64,000 nucleotides of DNA from Neckera pumila (taxonomy: Eukaryota > Streptophyta > Bryopsida > Hypnales > Neckeraceae). The position numbers and the translations under genes were made by a program. The stretch covers positions 23,743,823-23,807,822 of the forward strand of contig OZ018408.1 in the NCBI GenBank assembly GCA_963969595.1, read 5' to 3'. Shown in pieces: positions 36,478 through 49,560 of the stretch (positions within the stretch are counted from its first letter, which is position 1; each line of letters opens with the position of its first letter). The notes under the pieces were generated by a model, which saw only the letters and a program-made list of their open reading frames with translations, did no database searches and was not told where the DNA came from.

Positions 36478-36652
36478 TAAAGAAAAAAAATTCCCAAAGC
36501 TAGCTTTACAAAGAAGATTCCAAAGTGCCTAAGGTATGCATATGCATTGTGGACCTTCTACAATTGTCCAACATTTTAGTAGATGATATGTTGAACTCTT
36601 GTAGATAAAGCCACAATTGGGTCTATAATGGATATGCATATGCCAATGGACC

Positions 36653-37500
36653 TTAGCCTCTCAAGGCCTAACAACTTTTTGATAATAGAGGTTTTCAATG
36701 AATTGATTCACTTTGATATTTTTTGTACATGAACGTGCTTGAAATTTTTAATTTTAATAGCAGAAAAGTAAAGACTACTTTGTCTAGTATACATAAATTA
36801 ATTGTGTAAAATATTGATAGTTGAATTTTTAGGTTATAACAATTTTGGATGATTAACTTTATAGGTAAAAAATGCAGCTTGTGGAGAAAAATTCTACAAA
36901 GGTGAATAATGCTTTTTCACCCTCCCTCCTCCCAAAGATTTGTATTGGAATCTAAAGCAAACACGTAATATTTTTTAATTAAAAAAATAAAATACAAAAA
37001 ATTCTCAAATTTATACACATTTTCAAACAAAAGGAGTGAAAAGCCAAAATTGACCAAATTGGATCCTACAAAAAAACTGAAAAATTATAGATGCGTCAAT
37101 TTTTGAAATTAAGCAATTACTATTATTAATATATTGTTTGGAACATTTTCAAAAAATTTGGAATCATTCTAATTATTTTGTATTCTTAATCACACTAGAT
37201 TGAATCTTGGATTTTTAAAATCGCTAAAATACAAATTTGATTTTTTCTGTCCATACTACTCCTTTCATTGGAAAAAAAATGTTTGTTTCCTTTTTCTATT
37301 AAACTATATTTTATAAATAAAATTTTAAATACTTCCCACATTGAAATTTTGAGGATCAAAAAATGCAACAAGTATGTCAATTTGTTACTCTACAAGATTT
37401 TAGTTTACAAAATATTGAGATTTGTTTCATCCTACCAAGAATTTGCCATTGAAAATTTAAAGAAGACACATTGAGTCCTCTTAGTCTTTTGAGGGATTGA
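36653..37500. mobile_element. TTAA element, family D, copy 1 (848 bp)
   Basis: It starts TTAGCCTCTCAAGGCCTAAC and ends (inward) TCAATCCCTCAAAAGACTAA. It matches 42466-43388 over nearly its full length, including AAATTTTTAATTTTAA and TTTCATCCTA(C/T)(C/T) blocks. Confidence 0.7.
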
Positions 37501-37795
37501 GATAGGGACACTCAAAAGTGCCACTTTTTCTATTGTACACAATTTCTATGAGTAGATTGATAAAAAAATTATGCTTAAATTGACAAATGAAAGGAGATTT
37601 CATTGCACCAAAAATTCACCATTTGGATATTGTATACAAAAGTTACGAGGGATTAAATTCTTTTTTGTAGATGCTCTAAAATAATTTCTTCAACAATGAA
37701 TACACATTGATGATGGAAATGTATGTAATGTGTACATCTATTCAAGTGGCACTTTAGACACCTAACGCATTAGAGGGTCCATACTTTAGACCAAT
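37501..37795. repeat. Dispersed repeat shared with 31.8-32.06 kb
   Basis: See the matching repeat at 31780-32060; here it directly abuts the right end of a family D element and lacks the 49-bp-arm palindrome. Confidence 0.55.
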
Positions 37796-37990
37796 TTGTA
37801 TGTCAAGGGCATGCCAACATTTTGCTACCCAAATTATGGACTTTTCACACCATTTTTCAAGAAGTTTCCATCAAACAAATATTGGCACATGACAAATTTT
37901 ATTAGATATTTGAACTATTTTGTGATGAGCGTAATAATAGCACTCTCAAACCAAAACCTTGTTGTAGCACCAAGGTGTACAAGTTCCTTC

Positions 37991-38372
37991 ATAAGAGCAT
38001 CTCCACTAGCCTTTAGGGAAAAATTGCCTTGATAAATGACTAGCTTTTTGCAGGCTCAATTGTCTTTTTGGCTCCACCGAGAAAGTAGTTCCTCACCTTT
38101 TCTCTCCATCTCTCAGGCAGCTTCGCACTCTCATTTCATTGTTAAAAGTTTCAAAAAATGTTACAAAAACATAGTCAGACAAGTAAAATCTAAGATTAGT
38201 GAAGTGATGGGAGGGCTTATCATGATGAAGGCGATGGGTTTGGGGATTGAGGCTCATTTCATAGAATTTGTAATCTTTTTTTCCTTAGGTGTAACTAAAG
38301 TGGGGGAGATCTAGGAGGCCGGGCTTGCCGTAGACCGAACCACGCCTCTTTCCAGTGAAAGAGTGCAAATCA
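37991..38372. mobile_element. MITE, 'AAGAGCATCTC' family, copy 3
   Basis: The left end ATAAGAGCATCTCCACTAGC matches the other family copies, and TTTTTGCAGGCTCAA with TTGGCTC matches the inner right part of the 23.8-25.1 kb copy on the other strand. The right end is approximate (about 38372). Confidence 0.5.
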
Positions 38373-40246
38373 ATTCTAACATATGAAGTCCTCAACTTGT
38401 TTGGTCAACCTAAACAAAGCATTGGTTAAAGTAACTACACCTAACACCGCACAAATAAGCAATTCAACATGGTTTCCATTATTATATTGAAATTAAGATT
38501 TTTTATGTGGTCTTATTGGTAGTCAAAAAGGGAATATTCTAGATTCTTTTTAAATACAATTTCTTTTCATATTGTATGAATAAACTACATATTTTCAAAG
38601 TTCCAAAAATAAGTGTTAGTTTCTGAAACCGACCATAGACTCTCATGAACAATGCGAGTACATTCAGTTTTAAGCAAGAAATCATCTAGAGTGGTTGGTT
38701 TTAGAATGGAAGCGGTCCAAAGTAGGTCCAAAGTAGGTGTCGTTACCTTACCGGAATCCCAACTAATGTATGGAAGTGAAAGTTCGTTACTCCTGCTGTA
38801 AGTACAAACCGTGTACCGGTACTAGCAATTGTTGCTTGAATTGTCTGCAATAACTTACAGACGGGAGCTAGTACGGGCCTCGATCACTGCTATATAAGCT
38901 TACCTGCACCACAGGAGGAGTGTGGACGACGGACTTCATCAACTTCAGACCAGGAGTGGCGAAGTCTCCCAAATATGAGCTACAGTACCTCAACTCAAGT
39001 GGACGGAACTGAAAGTGGGTGAACAATACCGTAAACCACTCGCAGGAATTTCCATGTACATTTGCCCACTCCGCCATCCTCGTTGGCCTGTTATTTCCCA
39101 AAACACCCTCCTCCTCGGGCATTGTCCTATACGTAAGAAGTTGAGAGAGACACACGGTGCAATCGAGGGTGTTAAGCTAAGCTATACAAGCGTGGGCCAC
39201 AAGAACAGCTTCCAATGATTGTTGTTGGAATTCACACAACCAACACGCATCAAAACTAAGATAAATTATCAAAGATGCTGTAGTCTCACTTGGGGTTGTT
39301 GCAGCTGCTCTCGTAGAGAATTTTAGAGAATTTTAGAGAATTTTAGTGCCTCAATCTTGGTGCAGGAGGCTTCTACCAACTTGGAATGGCAATGGTGACG
39401 GGTTGCCAATGGAACAGTGCCACATTAGCGTTGAAAAGTCAACAATTGGTTATGGTAGACGTACCTAAAAGTAACAGGAGTCACCTTTAGTGACATCTGC
39501 AAAAATCCAAGCACATCTCAATGCAAAGTAGACAAGTGCAGTTACAGGAAGTTTGTCATAGTCATGAGGGTGGCTTTTGTGTTGGCCAATCTCTTGCACA
39601 TGGTACAAGCTTGCGGTCTGTTGCTTTTGGGTGTTTCCATGACCATTTGTGAGTTAGTCTATGATTCACAGCAGGTGCGTATACACAATTGTTTTTACAA
39701 ATTTGTATTATATTCATACAAGCTTGAAAAAATACAAAACCAATTTTGTTGGTTTCCCAAACCATTTCCTAACAAGCACATATCCTCTTTACAATCATAC
39801 ATTCACCCTTTAGATTCTTCACAAGATCCAACACAAATTTAGATGTTTTAATCATAAGAAACACTTGAGCTCACTGAATGTTTGTTGAGACTGTTTTAGG
39901 TGTTGTTATCCTTAATGGGATGAAAAACACTCAAAAAAATATTGAAAATGTAGTAAAAAAATGACCTGCAAGAAGACTCACATGACAAATTCAACCAGTT
40001 TTAATGATCATGTCCTTGGTCTAAACAGACCATGTTTCCATAAGTGAAATTATGGATGGAAAGCGACTCAAATAGTGAAATGAATAAAAACTTTAGGGAC
40101 ATGAATATGACATTTTTATTAGCCTTAAATTTTCAAAGAGAACAGATGTTGGTTTTGGAGGTTTTCTTGCCACCGTACAGTACAATCAGGCAAGGTCTCA
40201 CTGTCTGGCTCTCTTCTCTAAATTACGACCGATTTGCCTCAGGACG
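38373..40246. other. Intergenic DNA with one GC-richer patch, no gene recognised
   Basis: 38.85-39.2 kb is GC-richer and open on both strands (95 and 67 codons) but matches nothing I know. A 12-bp unit GAGAATTTTAGA is repeated three times at about 39316-39350. Confidence 0.35.
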
Positions 40247-41217
40247 TTAACCCTTGAAGGACCAAGGTGATTTTCCTATCAAAAACCACTCAAAATTGCC
40301 ATTCTATTGCAAAGAGAAAAGAGCTTTTAATTAAAATTTGATTTTTTTGGCATATCCAATTGTAAGATCTTATACTTGACTAGTATATGAATACGTGGAA
40401 GAAATTTCAAATTTTTTGACCATGTAGATTGTAAGAGATATGCATTTAAAGTAAAGAAAACAAGTTTCTTTGCACCTTGCACGTCATTGCAGAGTTCCCA
40501 GCATATAGTCAAAGTCTTGACTATATTTTTTGGCTTTGAATCTTTATAGTTCAAATTTTTTATACAACTGATTTTGATTTTCTACTTATTTATGTTAAGT
40601 AATTGAGTTGAGAATCTACTGAAAAAATTTAGGAAAAAAAGTACTTAATTTTCTCTCATTAAAAAATTGTTAAATAGAAGGTAGGTTCAAGATTGAAGAA
40701 AAAACTAAATTGTTTATAGCTTTTAGATGGAATTGAATCACAATAATTCCAATGGTGAGATTGTTCTAGCAATAAAATCTAACCTCGTTTAACATTTTTT
40801 TTTGAAAAAGTCTAAAAATTGCATTCAAAAATGAATTCTACACGTTATGTTTTCAAGAAGATGCTCAGATTGCCCGAAAAACTAAGATTGTCCATAACTT
40901 TCTCACTATTAGTCCAAATTGAATGAAACAAAACTTCACATGTAAACAAAAATATAATCTTTGAGAAAAAAATTGAAAAAATATTATTTTGACTTTTTGT
41001 GATCTTTTTTGTTGCCCGTCAAACTCCATTTTTGCTTACTGTGCTTTAACTTTTGCTCTCTGGCATCAATTAAATTAAAATGTATATATTCACAAAGCTC
41101 TCACAAAAATACACAACCTAAAAAAATCCCAAAAAATATTACTAAAAATTGAATGAGTAGGAACTTGCCTAGACCCAAATTGTCCCTTGAGGGGACAAAT
41201 GGTCCTTTAGGGGTTAA
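40247..41217. mobile_element. TTAA element, family B, expanded copy (971 bp)
   Basis: The left end is TTAACCCTTGAAGGACCAAG; the right end read inward is TTAACCCCTAAAGGACCATT, followed by TTGTCCCCTCAAGGGACAA, a palindrome. Both halves align with 23871-24456 in inverse orientation, but about 370 bp (roughly 40480-40850) have no counterpart and look like an insertion. Confidence 0.8.
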
Positions 41218-41589
41218 ATCCTCCCGTCTTTTGTAGGCCCTGCAGGCCAAATTTATCTTGGAAAAAATGTAGGAATTTTTAATTTGCCACAAATTTTTTT
41301 TTTTGCAACCTGAATTTATATTTACAATCAGAGGCTCCAAATTAGCCAAGGGGGCTAGAAAGTATCCCTAGACACAGCTCAAATATAGGGGGCTTTTTTT
41401 GCTTTATCCTAAAGAATCCCAAATTATCCTATTGGGCCCACAAAGGACGGGAGGATTTAATGTGTTTCCAATTTGCCTATCTGCCAATGTTTGTTTGGAT
41501 GACCACATAACTAGTATGGAAAAAAAAATATTTTCATCCAATTTTATTCTTTGAAGTTGTTTGAGTACATTTTCAGTGAATACCCTTAT

Positions 41590-42150
41590 CAAGTATTATA
41601 ATACACTATTATTATACACTATAATAGTGTATTTGGGTCATTCTTTGCTATTAACTCTTGATGTGAATTTTAAGTATAAGAAAAATGATTTTTGAATTTG
41701 AGTTCAACTGATGAAATGAAGCTTATCAAGTGTAGTTTCTACTCCAATTGGAAATTTTGAATTTTTTTTTAAATTTCGATATTTTATAGCAATTTGAACA
41801 TTGGGCCTACAACCATGGTTTGTTGATTTTCTAATAGAGTGATACAATAACTTTGGTTTATATCATGATTTTATACACTATAATATACATCTATGGTGAA
41901 AAATTCGGATTTTTTGTAAATATTTTGTATTTGAAAAAAATTTTCTTCATTTAAAAATAAATAAATTATCAATAATTTCAAAAAATTTCAAAAAAACTTG
42001 GTTTGTTATGAATTTAAGTAGATATATGATTTCGTCTTTGAAAAATAAACATAATTTTTTTCATTCATATCTAGATGCAATATTGAAGCAAATAGAGTGA
42101 TGCAGAGTGGGGTTTGAAATTAGTGGTCACAAGCACGTCCTTCTAACCCT
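41590..42150. repeat. Partial copy of TTAA family L
   Basis: Blocks match 53070-53590 in order, ending with GAGTGATGCAGAGTGGGGTT and TTAGTGGTCACAAGCACG (compare 53.54 kb). The terminal TTAA motifs are not recognisable. Confidence 0.5.
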
Positions 42151-42199
42151 ATATGGACATGTATAAGACTACGGATTTACCCCACCCACACCATATATA

Positions 42200-42262
42200 T
42201 ATATATTTTTTTTTATTTTTTTATTTTTTTATTTTTTATTTTTATTTTTATTTTTTTATTTT
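42200..42262. repeat. T-rich low-complexity (T5-9A)n tract
   Basis: Runs of T broken by single A, next to a short TA run and a GTGTGTGT run. Confidence 0.9.
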
Positions 42263-42465
42263 GTGTGTGTAACATCATGGAATAAACTAAAACATTGCGC
42301 CATTTTAAAATGAACAAACCATAGTCATAATCAAATTGTTATAAAATATTGAGTTTTATGAATTTTCTAAAATTTTCAATTACAATAGAAATGAAATTTG
42401 ATAAACATCATTTCATGATTTGAATAAAAATTCAAAAGATATCATTTTTATAGCTGAAATTCACA

Positions 42466-43388
42466 TTAATCCCTCAAGGCCTAACAACTTTTTGACAATG
42501 GCATGGAGGTTTTTGATGAATCATTCCATTTTGATACTTTTTTGCATATGGATGTGATTGAAATTTTTAATTTTAACCGTACAAAAGTAAAAGACTAATT
42601 TGTCTAGTATGCTTGGATTTAATTGAGGATAATATTGACAATTGGATTTTTAGATTATAACAATTTTGTATGACCAACTTTATAGGCATAAAATGCATAT
42701 TTTGGGAAAGAAAAATTACAAGAAGATGAATAATTCTTTTTCGCCCCTCACAAAAAATTAAATTGTAATCTAAGGCAAATGAATTATTTTTAATTTTAAA
42801 AAACAAGAAATAAAAAAAACTCTTTCAAATTTGTACACATTTTCAAACAAATGGAGTAGAAAGCCAAAATTGACAAACTGGATCTTACAAAAAATTTCAA
42901 CTTTTATATATATTAAAATTTTTAAATTTTAATAAATGATATTATTAGCATATTTTTTGGAACATCTTCAAAAAATATGGAATAATTATAATTATATTTT
43001 TATTTTTAATTATAGCAAATGGAACCTTGTATTTTTAAAATTGCTAAAAAGACAAATTTGATTTTTTCCTTCTCTAAACCAAGTTTGTTTGTGTAGAATG
43101 AAGACTAGAAATGTTCAAAAAAATGTTTTTTGCAATCCCCACTATTCATTTCATTATAAAAGAATTATGTTTTACTCCCTTTTTTTATTAGACTGCATTT
43201 TCTAAATAAAATTTTAAATGCTCTTCACATTGAAATTTTGAAAATTGGAGCATGCAACAAGTATACCAACTTATTACTCTATAAGTCCCAATTTTAAGAA
43301 ATATTTAGATTTGTTTCATCCTATTGAGAATTTGCCATTTGAAAATTTAAAGAGGACCCGTTGTGTCCTCTTAGTCTTTGGGTATTAA
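42466..43388. mobile_element. TTAA element, family D, copy 2 (923 bp)
   Basis: The left end TTAATCCCTCAAGGCCTAAC has an intact TTAA; the right end read inward is TTAATACCCAAAGACTAAGA. It aligns along its length with 36653-37500. Non-coding. Confidence 0.75.
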
Positions 43389-44955
43389 GGACATAAAGTA
43401 AAAAGTGTCCGACAAGGATGATCAATGGATTAAACATCTTCTTCTTTAAGGGAATATTCAATATTATTAACTTAAAATGACTCAAATATTTCCTCCCAAA
43501 AGAATTTGATGAAAATGATTTCTTTTACTTTAAGGGCCTTTTTGAAATCATCCACGGGATCCAAATTGTTTGCAACAACTTAACAAGGTTATATCACATT
43601 TGCCAATATTACATCCTAGAAAATAGATGTACAATAACAAATATGACCATCTGAGCAATCATTGTTTCAAAAGCAGGAAAAAATAAGAATTAAATAATAT
43701 GACACGGCATTCTTTTCTAGAATTTAATTTGCGCACTTGTATATAGGAGTTTTTAATGCTAAGAAGTATGTCATTGACTATATTTAACAATTATGACCAT
43801 CCATATAATGTAAACATTGATTTGAAAAAGTAAAAGAAACTAAAAAGGACACAATTCCAATCAAAGTGTATTCTTAATAATAAATGAATATAGAGCTTTT
43901 TCTAGTACAAAATGGCCAATTTAAAGTGTTAAGAAACAACCAAAAAACAAGAATTTCTATAACGTCGTATGCAATTAGTCAATATAGATTGTTGTCATTA
44001 ATTACTCACTACTATATCTACAAGTATTCAAACCTCAAAGTTCAAAAACTGGTGTGATAGAAGGGAATTGTTGCCTATGCACAAAAAATTGTTGTTTCAT
44101 CCATCAACACAAAGCTCTAAATAGAATGCATGTAGATTTCCAATTTAGGCTGGCCTTGCGTACATATTAAAAACTTTGTAGTCAATTGAAGTTTTAGAAA
44201 CAATTAAGCTATGTCAATTTAACAAACATTCATGATCCAAAATCCCACGAGATGATCCTTATCACCACTACTACCATGTCAATCAACCACCTAATCGACC
44301 AATACCTACAAGCACAATATCAATACATTGTACCACAACTAGATCATCTCCCCATCTTGGACGCTATCAATCTTGGATGCCATCTATAGTAGATTGACTA
44401 TTAATTAAAGATCAATACCATGTTATAACTTTTGGCACTAGAATTACACCTATTAATGAAATATATTGACAATACAAATTCATTGATAGATCATCACAAA
44501 GTTTAGACCCTACGGTTTGTCAACAATCATCATGTAGTTATTGTTGTTTCATGGGTTCGCACATTAATTACTATATCGCATCATTACGATGCATTACTAC
44601 AAGCAAAAAAAAGCCAGTATTCCACATCTTAACAAAAGTCTAAATTTGGTTGCAAACTAGAAGAGGTATAGACTTTAGTTTCAAGCCGTGTGGCCGGAAC
44701 CGTGCCAAATTAATGGAACATTGCAAATTTAAGGAAATTAGCTTTGTGCACAAGTTCACGTCTATAGTTCAATCAATCATATATCTCAAATTGATTTTAT
44801 CTTATATTCTAATTATTGCAAAAAACTTCTTAATTTCATGATATTATCATTTGATCACTATGTTAGCTATATAATTGTTACATTGGACGGACCGTTCGTC
44901 CAAATCATCCGATTTGCCCACCCATCCGGAATGTCCAATGGTCCTAACCTACCCG
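43389..44955. other. AT-rich intergenic DNA, no gene recognised
   Basis: No reading frame above 63 codons and no recognisable repeat termini. Confidence 0.35.
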
Positions 44956-44981
44956 ATGTGACTACTTTAAAGTAGTCACAT
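44956..44981. repeat. Perfect 26-bp palindrome
   Basis: ATGTGACTACTTT is followed at once by its exact inverse complement, with no spacer. TTGGACGGACCGTTCGTCCAA at about 44883 nearby is a second palindrome. Confidence 0.9.
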
Positions 44982-47532
44982 TATTGTCCAGTCCTCCTAA
45001 ATTGTCCAATATGTCTGCACGTCCAATGATTCTAACTTGACCAATGTGATGATAATGATTAGCTAGTATTAAGATCAACAATCTAGTAATGAAGAGAAAA
45101 AAATAGAGAGTCAAACATGCATGGCTATATGGTTGCAAGTGAATGTACAACAAATCCCAAGGCTTGACTTGAATGCAATATACTTCTATCTTTGTTAAAA
45201 GCAAGACATGATTATTCTGCCTTTTTCATATTCTTATTAGGGTGCAGAATCTGAAATGAGGTATTGATATTGCCATCAAATTGGTTTTTATTTTTATAAT
45301 CACCATTTTATATGTGATATTTGTATGCGATATTAATGTATGACTTGTGATTGGAAGAAATTCTCCAAGAAAATTTCTTTCACTCCTCCCCAAAAGAAAT
45401 TGACTTCAAATAGATAGATGAACTGCAAAAACTACTTGTCCAAACTTCAAAATTTCAAAACTTTGATTGAATGTGCTTTGAATTGAATTGAAGAATCTAT
45501 ACATGCAAGAATGCATTGGTTGCAAAATTTTAGAACAAACATTTTCCTAACTAGTACATGTCTTGACAAACTAACTAAGAAGTTGGCTCAAGAAGCTTAG
45601 AAAATCAAATTCCAATATGAAATTATTCAAAACAATCACTGCAACTACATTGTTGCAATTACAAGTCAACATGCTCAAAGTACATTCACTAAGCCCTCCT
45701 TAATCCTTCACCACCCAAGGCCCAACCATGTCAAAAAACAACCTTGCATTTCAAGTGTTATAAGTGTAAATGTGAGTAAGGTATGAAAATCTCAACCGTA
45801 CAATCTTGTAGTGTGCATGTTGTAGAAGGTGTAAATCAAAGATTATAATGTTTTAGTATCAAAAAAAGATGCTGAAATTGTCCTCAAAACACATTTGGAG
45901 GTGAAATTCAATTTCTCAACCGACTAAAATGGAAAAACTTCAAACTCAAAAGTGATTCAAAACCAAAAGAAAAACAATTTGGTGGAAAAAAAATCATTCA
46001 ATTTGACTCATTGCATTTGCAAAATTGTTTTGAAATGTCAAAAAATAGTAAAAAAAGTAGCAAAAAAACACATTTATGGCTAAACCTACCTCTACTAAAA
46101 TGCTTCTCAATCAATCAAAACTTCTTGAATTGATATGAAATTTTTACCACAAGAACTAGACTAGTATGCGCAATTTTTCTAACAAAAATTATTGAAATAA
46201 AATCCTATTTGAAGAAGTTATAAGTTGCCAAAGTTCATTGTAATGCAAAAATGGTTGGATTTTGAACTTTGAATTGCTCCCAAGCATTTGAAACAACTTG
46301 GATTGACATGAAAATTTCACCACAATAAGTAGAATTTATGGGAAACAAAACCCAATAGATTTTATTGAAAAATAACATTTGATGAAAAAGATACAAGTCC
46401 CCCAAAGTTGCAGCCATCTCAATGCAGTATGGTGAATTGAAATTGAACTTGTGAACTTTGAATGGCTTTCAGAAATTCAATACATCTTGGATAGATCTGA
46501 ATTTATTACCACAAGAACTGGTCTAGTATGCGCAACTTTCCTTATAAGTTTTACTGAATTTGGACATTGAATGCAAAAGTTACAACACTTTGAAGTTGAC
46601 TGCTAGATTGTGTGAGGACACTTTTGGGCCCCTTGGGCGGTGAGGGGTTATAGAAGCCTACTCATTGAATTGTCTACTATTGACAACTAGAAGCTATAAT
46701 CTAAGACATTGATTTATTTTAAACTTGGACCATCTCCCTTACCAATTGTGCCTGCCTCCTTTACCATAGCACTAGCAAAAAGAGAAGCTACTATAGTAGC
46801 ATTTACTACAAAAAACAAGGGTATAAATGACTTGTTCACAATGATTGTAGTTTTTATTTCTTGTCAACAATAAATGCAAAACATTCATTTTGCAATCATT
46901 GTTGTGTTACAATCATAGTGGACAACTCATTGTGGACACTTGCTTTTTTGTAGTAATTAGATATAACTAGTATAAAAGTGCAATTGCTCAAATTTCTATG
47001 GAATATGGTGTTTCCAGTGGTGTGAATAATGTTGGATACTTGAGGCTGAGGTAGAAGAAGTGCACCATTTTCTTGCATAAAATTCAAAAATCTCATGAAA
47101 CTCTCTTAGTACACTCAATAGTATCAGATGACCAAAATTTGTCATTGATAAGCTCTAAATTTGCCAAAAAAATACGTTGATTGCCATAGAGAATAAGAGT
47201 TTGATCAGCAAAGGGAAGCAATGAAGAAAGGATTCCAAGCTCTTATTCAATAGCCAAAGATGGAAGCTCATATCCAATAGTAAAAGCCAATGATGGAAGA
47301 GTGTGACTATTGGAAGAACTAGCAATGCATGGATTTGAAGCAAATTTTTGCAATTCTTTGTAATGATCTTCTTCATACTTCAAAGTAGCCTCCCATGATA
47401 CATTTCCATCCATTCCAAAAACAACCCTAGCTACATAGTAAAATGTACGCATCATAATATCCACAGTCTGAATCTTTGTTATATTGCATATAATCTTTCC
47501 TTTAGGTATGTCCTATCATCTTCATGCCAACT
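44982..47532. other. AT-rich intergenic DNA, one lone TTAA-type end
   Basis: TATAACCCCTCACCGCCCAA read inward from about 46655 resembles a TTAA-element terminus with a GGGCCCCTTGGGC palindrome, but no partner was found. Small minus frames at 46.2-47.5 kb have no known domain. Confidence 0.35.
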
Positions 47533-48389
47533 TTAACCCCTGAGCGTCCCATGGGCCAAAATGTGGCCTCCTCCAATTTTCAAAGAACCAAATGGGAATC
47601 AAGGAGTGGTTGTATTGACGGAAAGTGAAGTACACTATTGAGAGGGGTTGCTGGAGTGATAGAAGAGAGTAGGCAATACAAGTTTGGATGTTGTACATGC
47701 AAGTAGGAATCATAATCTTAGCAAGTGAAACAATTTTTTTGAGCTTTCTAGAAAAGGGAGATAGTCAAGACCAGCCATTAGGAACACCGGTTGGGACCGG
47801 TTCTTGGCCATTGGGCAATTTGGCGCATGACTAGGGCTAGACCGCAAGTTCATTCTTTGAAGCACCTCTATCAGTGTGTAGCGCTTGAAAGGAAGCGCGA
47901 GAGTTCTGGGACGTAGTGGCGTACCACCGGGAGTGCGTCCAACATGTGCGTATATGCTATATATTGCTCCCAGTCAGTCTACACCTGCAAATGCTTGCCT
48001 CCAAACTTTGTGGCTACAATATCTAATGATTGGTGCGTCAAAAAATTTGGCAATTTTGCAAGGCGTCACTTTGCCTCTAATCCCACAAGCTCACATAATT
48101 TTAGGCCAATCATCCACTTGCTCGGCACTTTATGAATTTCCAAAGTCTCGGACCCACTTGCTTTCGGCACCTTTTTTCATAGTCAACCTAAGTTTGACCA
48201 TTATACGATCCTAATCCGGACGGTAAAAACTTTGTAAACTTTCACAAAAGCTCCCTTCCCTAACTACCTGCCACATTGAACGGTTAGCTCACTTGGATCT
48301 TCGTTTTTCAATTTCAAGGTGTGCATGAGTGGCAACAGGTTCATTTTGGCATTGTTTTGTGATTCTTGAGCTGGGCACTAAGGGGTTAA
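47533..48389. mobile_element. TTAA element, family K (857 bp)
   Basis: The left end is TTAACCCCTGAGCGTCCC and the right end read inward TTAACCCCTTAGTGCCCA; both TTAA are intact. CCATGG and GGGCC palindromes lie just inside the left end. A 109-codon frame (47885-48214) in the centre has no transposase signature. Confidence 0.7.
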
Positions 48390-48496
48390 GTGGCACATCC
48401 ATAGCGTTAAAGCAAGCCAATAGTTGTCACCCTAGCATTTTTATTTGAGTAATTGTCTCTTTCAGTACCGAGAAGAACAATCACCATTTCCTTCAA

Positions 48497-49560
48497 TCAT
48501 TTTGCAACATGCTTGAGACCAACTCTTGCTTTAGCATACCAAACATTTGTCTTTTTGAGATTCCCATCTATAGAACATAATCTTAAAGGATTAGGTCCAA
48601 GAAGATCACTTTCATTCCACTTGGAAAGGTAAGAAATGTAGGTTTCAAATGTCTCCACAACATCAAAGTGATAGCATACAACTTGGTGCCTCATCTTCTC
48701 AAGTTGACAGTGTCTCAAATTTGCTTTGTGGTTTTTATTCTCTCTTTCATCAAATTGCACATGCTTGCCATCAATAGCATTGCAATAGATAGATAAGTCA
48801 ACATTGCTAACAAAATGTAATCCCTTCTAACCTTGAATACAAAAGTTATGAATAGTATAATTCTGCCACATGTAGAAAGCACACTCGCCAATTGTTGCAA
48901 TCCAAGGTTGGTGAAGCAAGAAACTACTAGCCCATTTTGTACGTGAGTGGAGTGGTCGCTTTTTGCTTCCTAATATCAATTCCAACCTATATAGATCAGC
49001 TAACGGCAATAATGCAAGGAATGTAGCACTTCTTGAAACGCAGATCATTAATAATATAAAACTCTTCAATCTTTTCAGGGGTCACAATCAAACACTTCTC
49101 AAGCCTCGCACCATTGATTCTTCCAACATCATGTAACAAGTTACAGGGGTTTCATTAGGATAAAGTTTGTCATCCTTCTGTGCCGATTTGCAAACAGAAG
49201 TCGTAAAGGAGGTCAACAAGCTTTGAAAGGTGATTTTCACACATGTCTTCTACAGAATCCATGCAAAGACCTCCAATAACAATGTGCCAATCTTCAAACC
49301 GGTTTCTACCCCATTGCTCCATATAAAGTGACTTTCTTTGGCCTCCTTTCTTGATTTCAGCAACTTCCTCCTTGTCGAATTGCTTGAAACTTACGACGTA
49401 GCAATTTGAGCTCTTTCTTGGTGATTTCTATTTCATGATCTCCAACAGCAATAATCTTGAAGGCTTCAAGTGGCAATTGGCAATTCTTCAAGCAATAAAA
49501 CTTCAACACTTTTCATAATATCTCTGCTCTCATTCATAAGCTAATTTGGATCAATCTCAT
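48497..49560 (-). pseudogene. Decayed protein-coding remnant, identity unknown
   Basis: Minus-strand frames at 49440-48497 give protein-like sequence in pieces separated by stops and frame changes: MEQWGRNRFEDWHIVIGG and LVDLLYDFCLQIG near 49.32-49.2 kb, ARLEKCLIVTPEKIEEF near 49.1 kb, and CNAIDGKHVQFDE near 48.76 kb followed by an 87-codon frame ending at 48497. Composition and amino-acid usage are those of a real protein rather than AT noise. The layout might be a transposon protein, since AIDGKHV recalls the DDE block of PIF/Harbinger nucleases and a G-x-x-YPN-E-T stretch recalls tyrosine-recombinase-like DUF3504 proteins, but these hints disagree and neither is secure. Confidence 0.4.
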
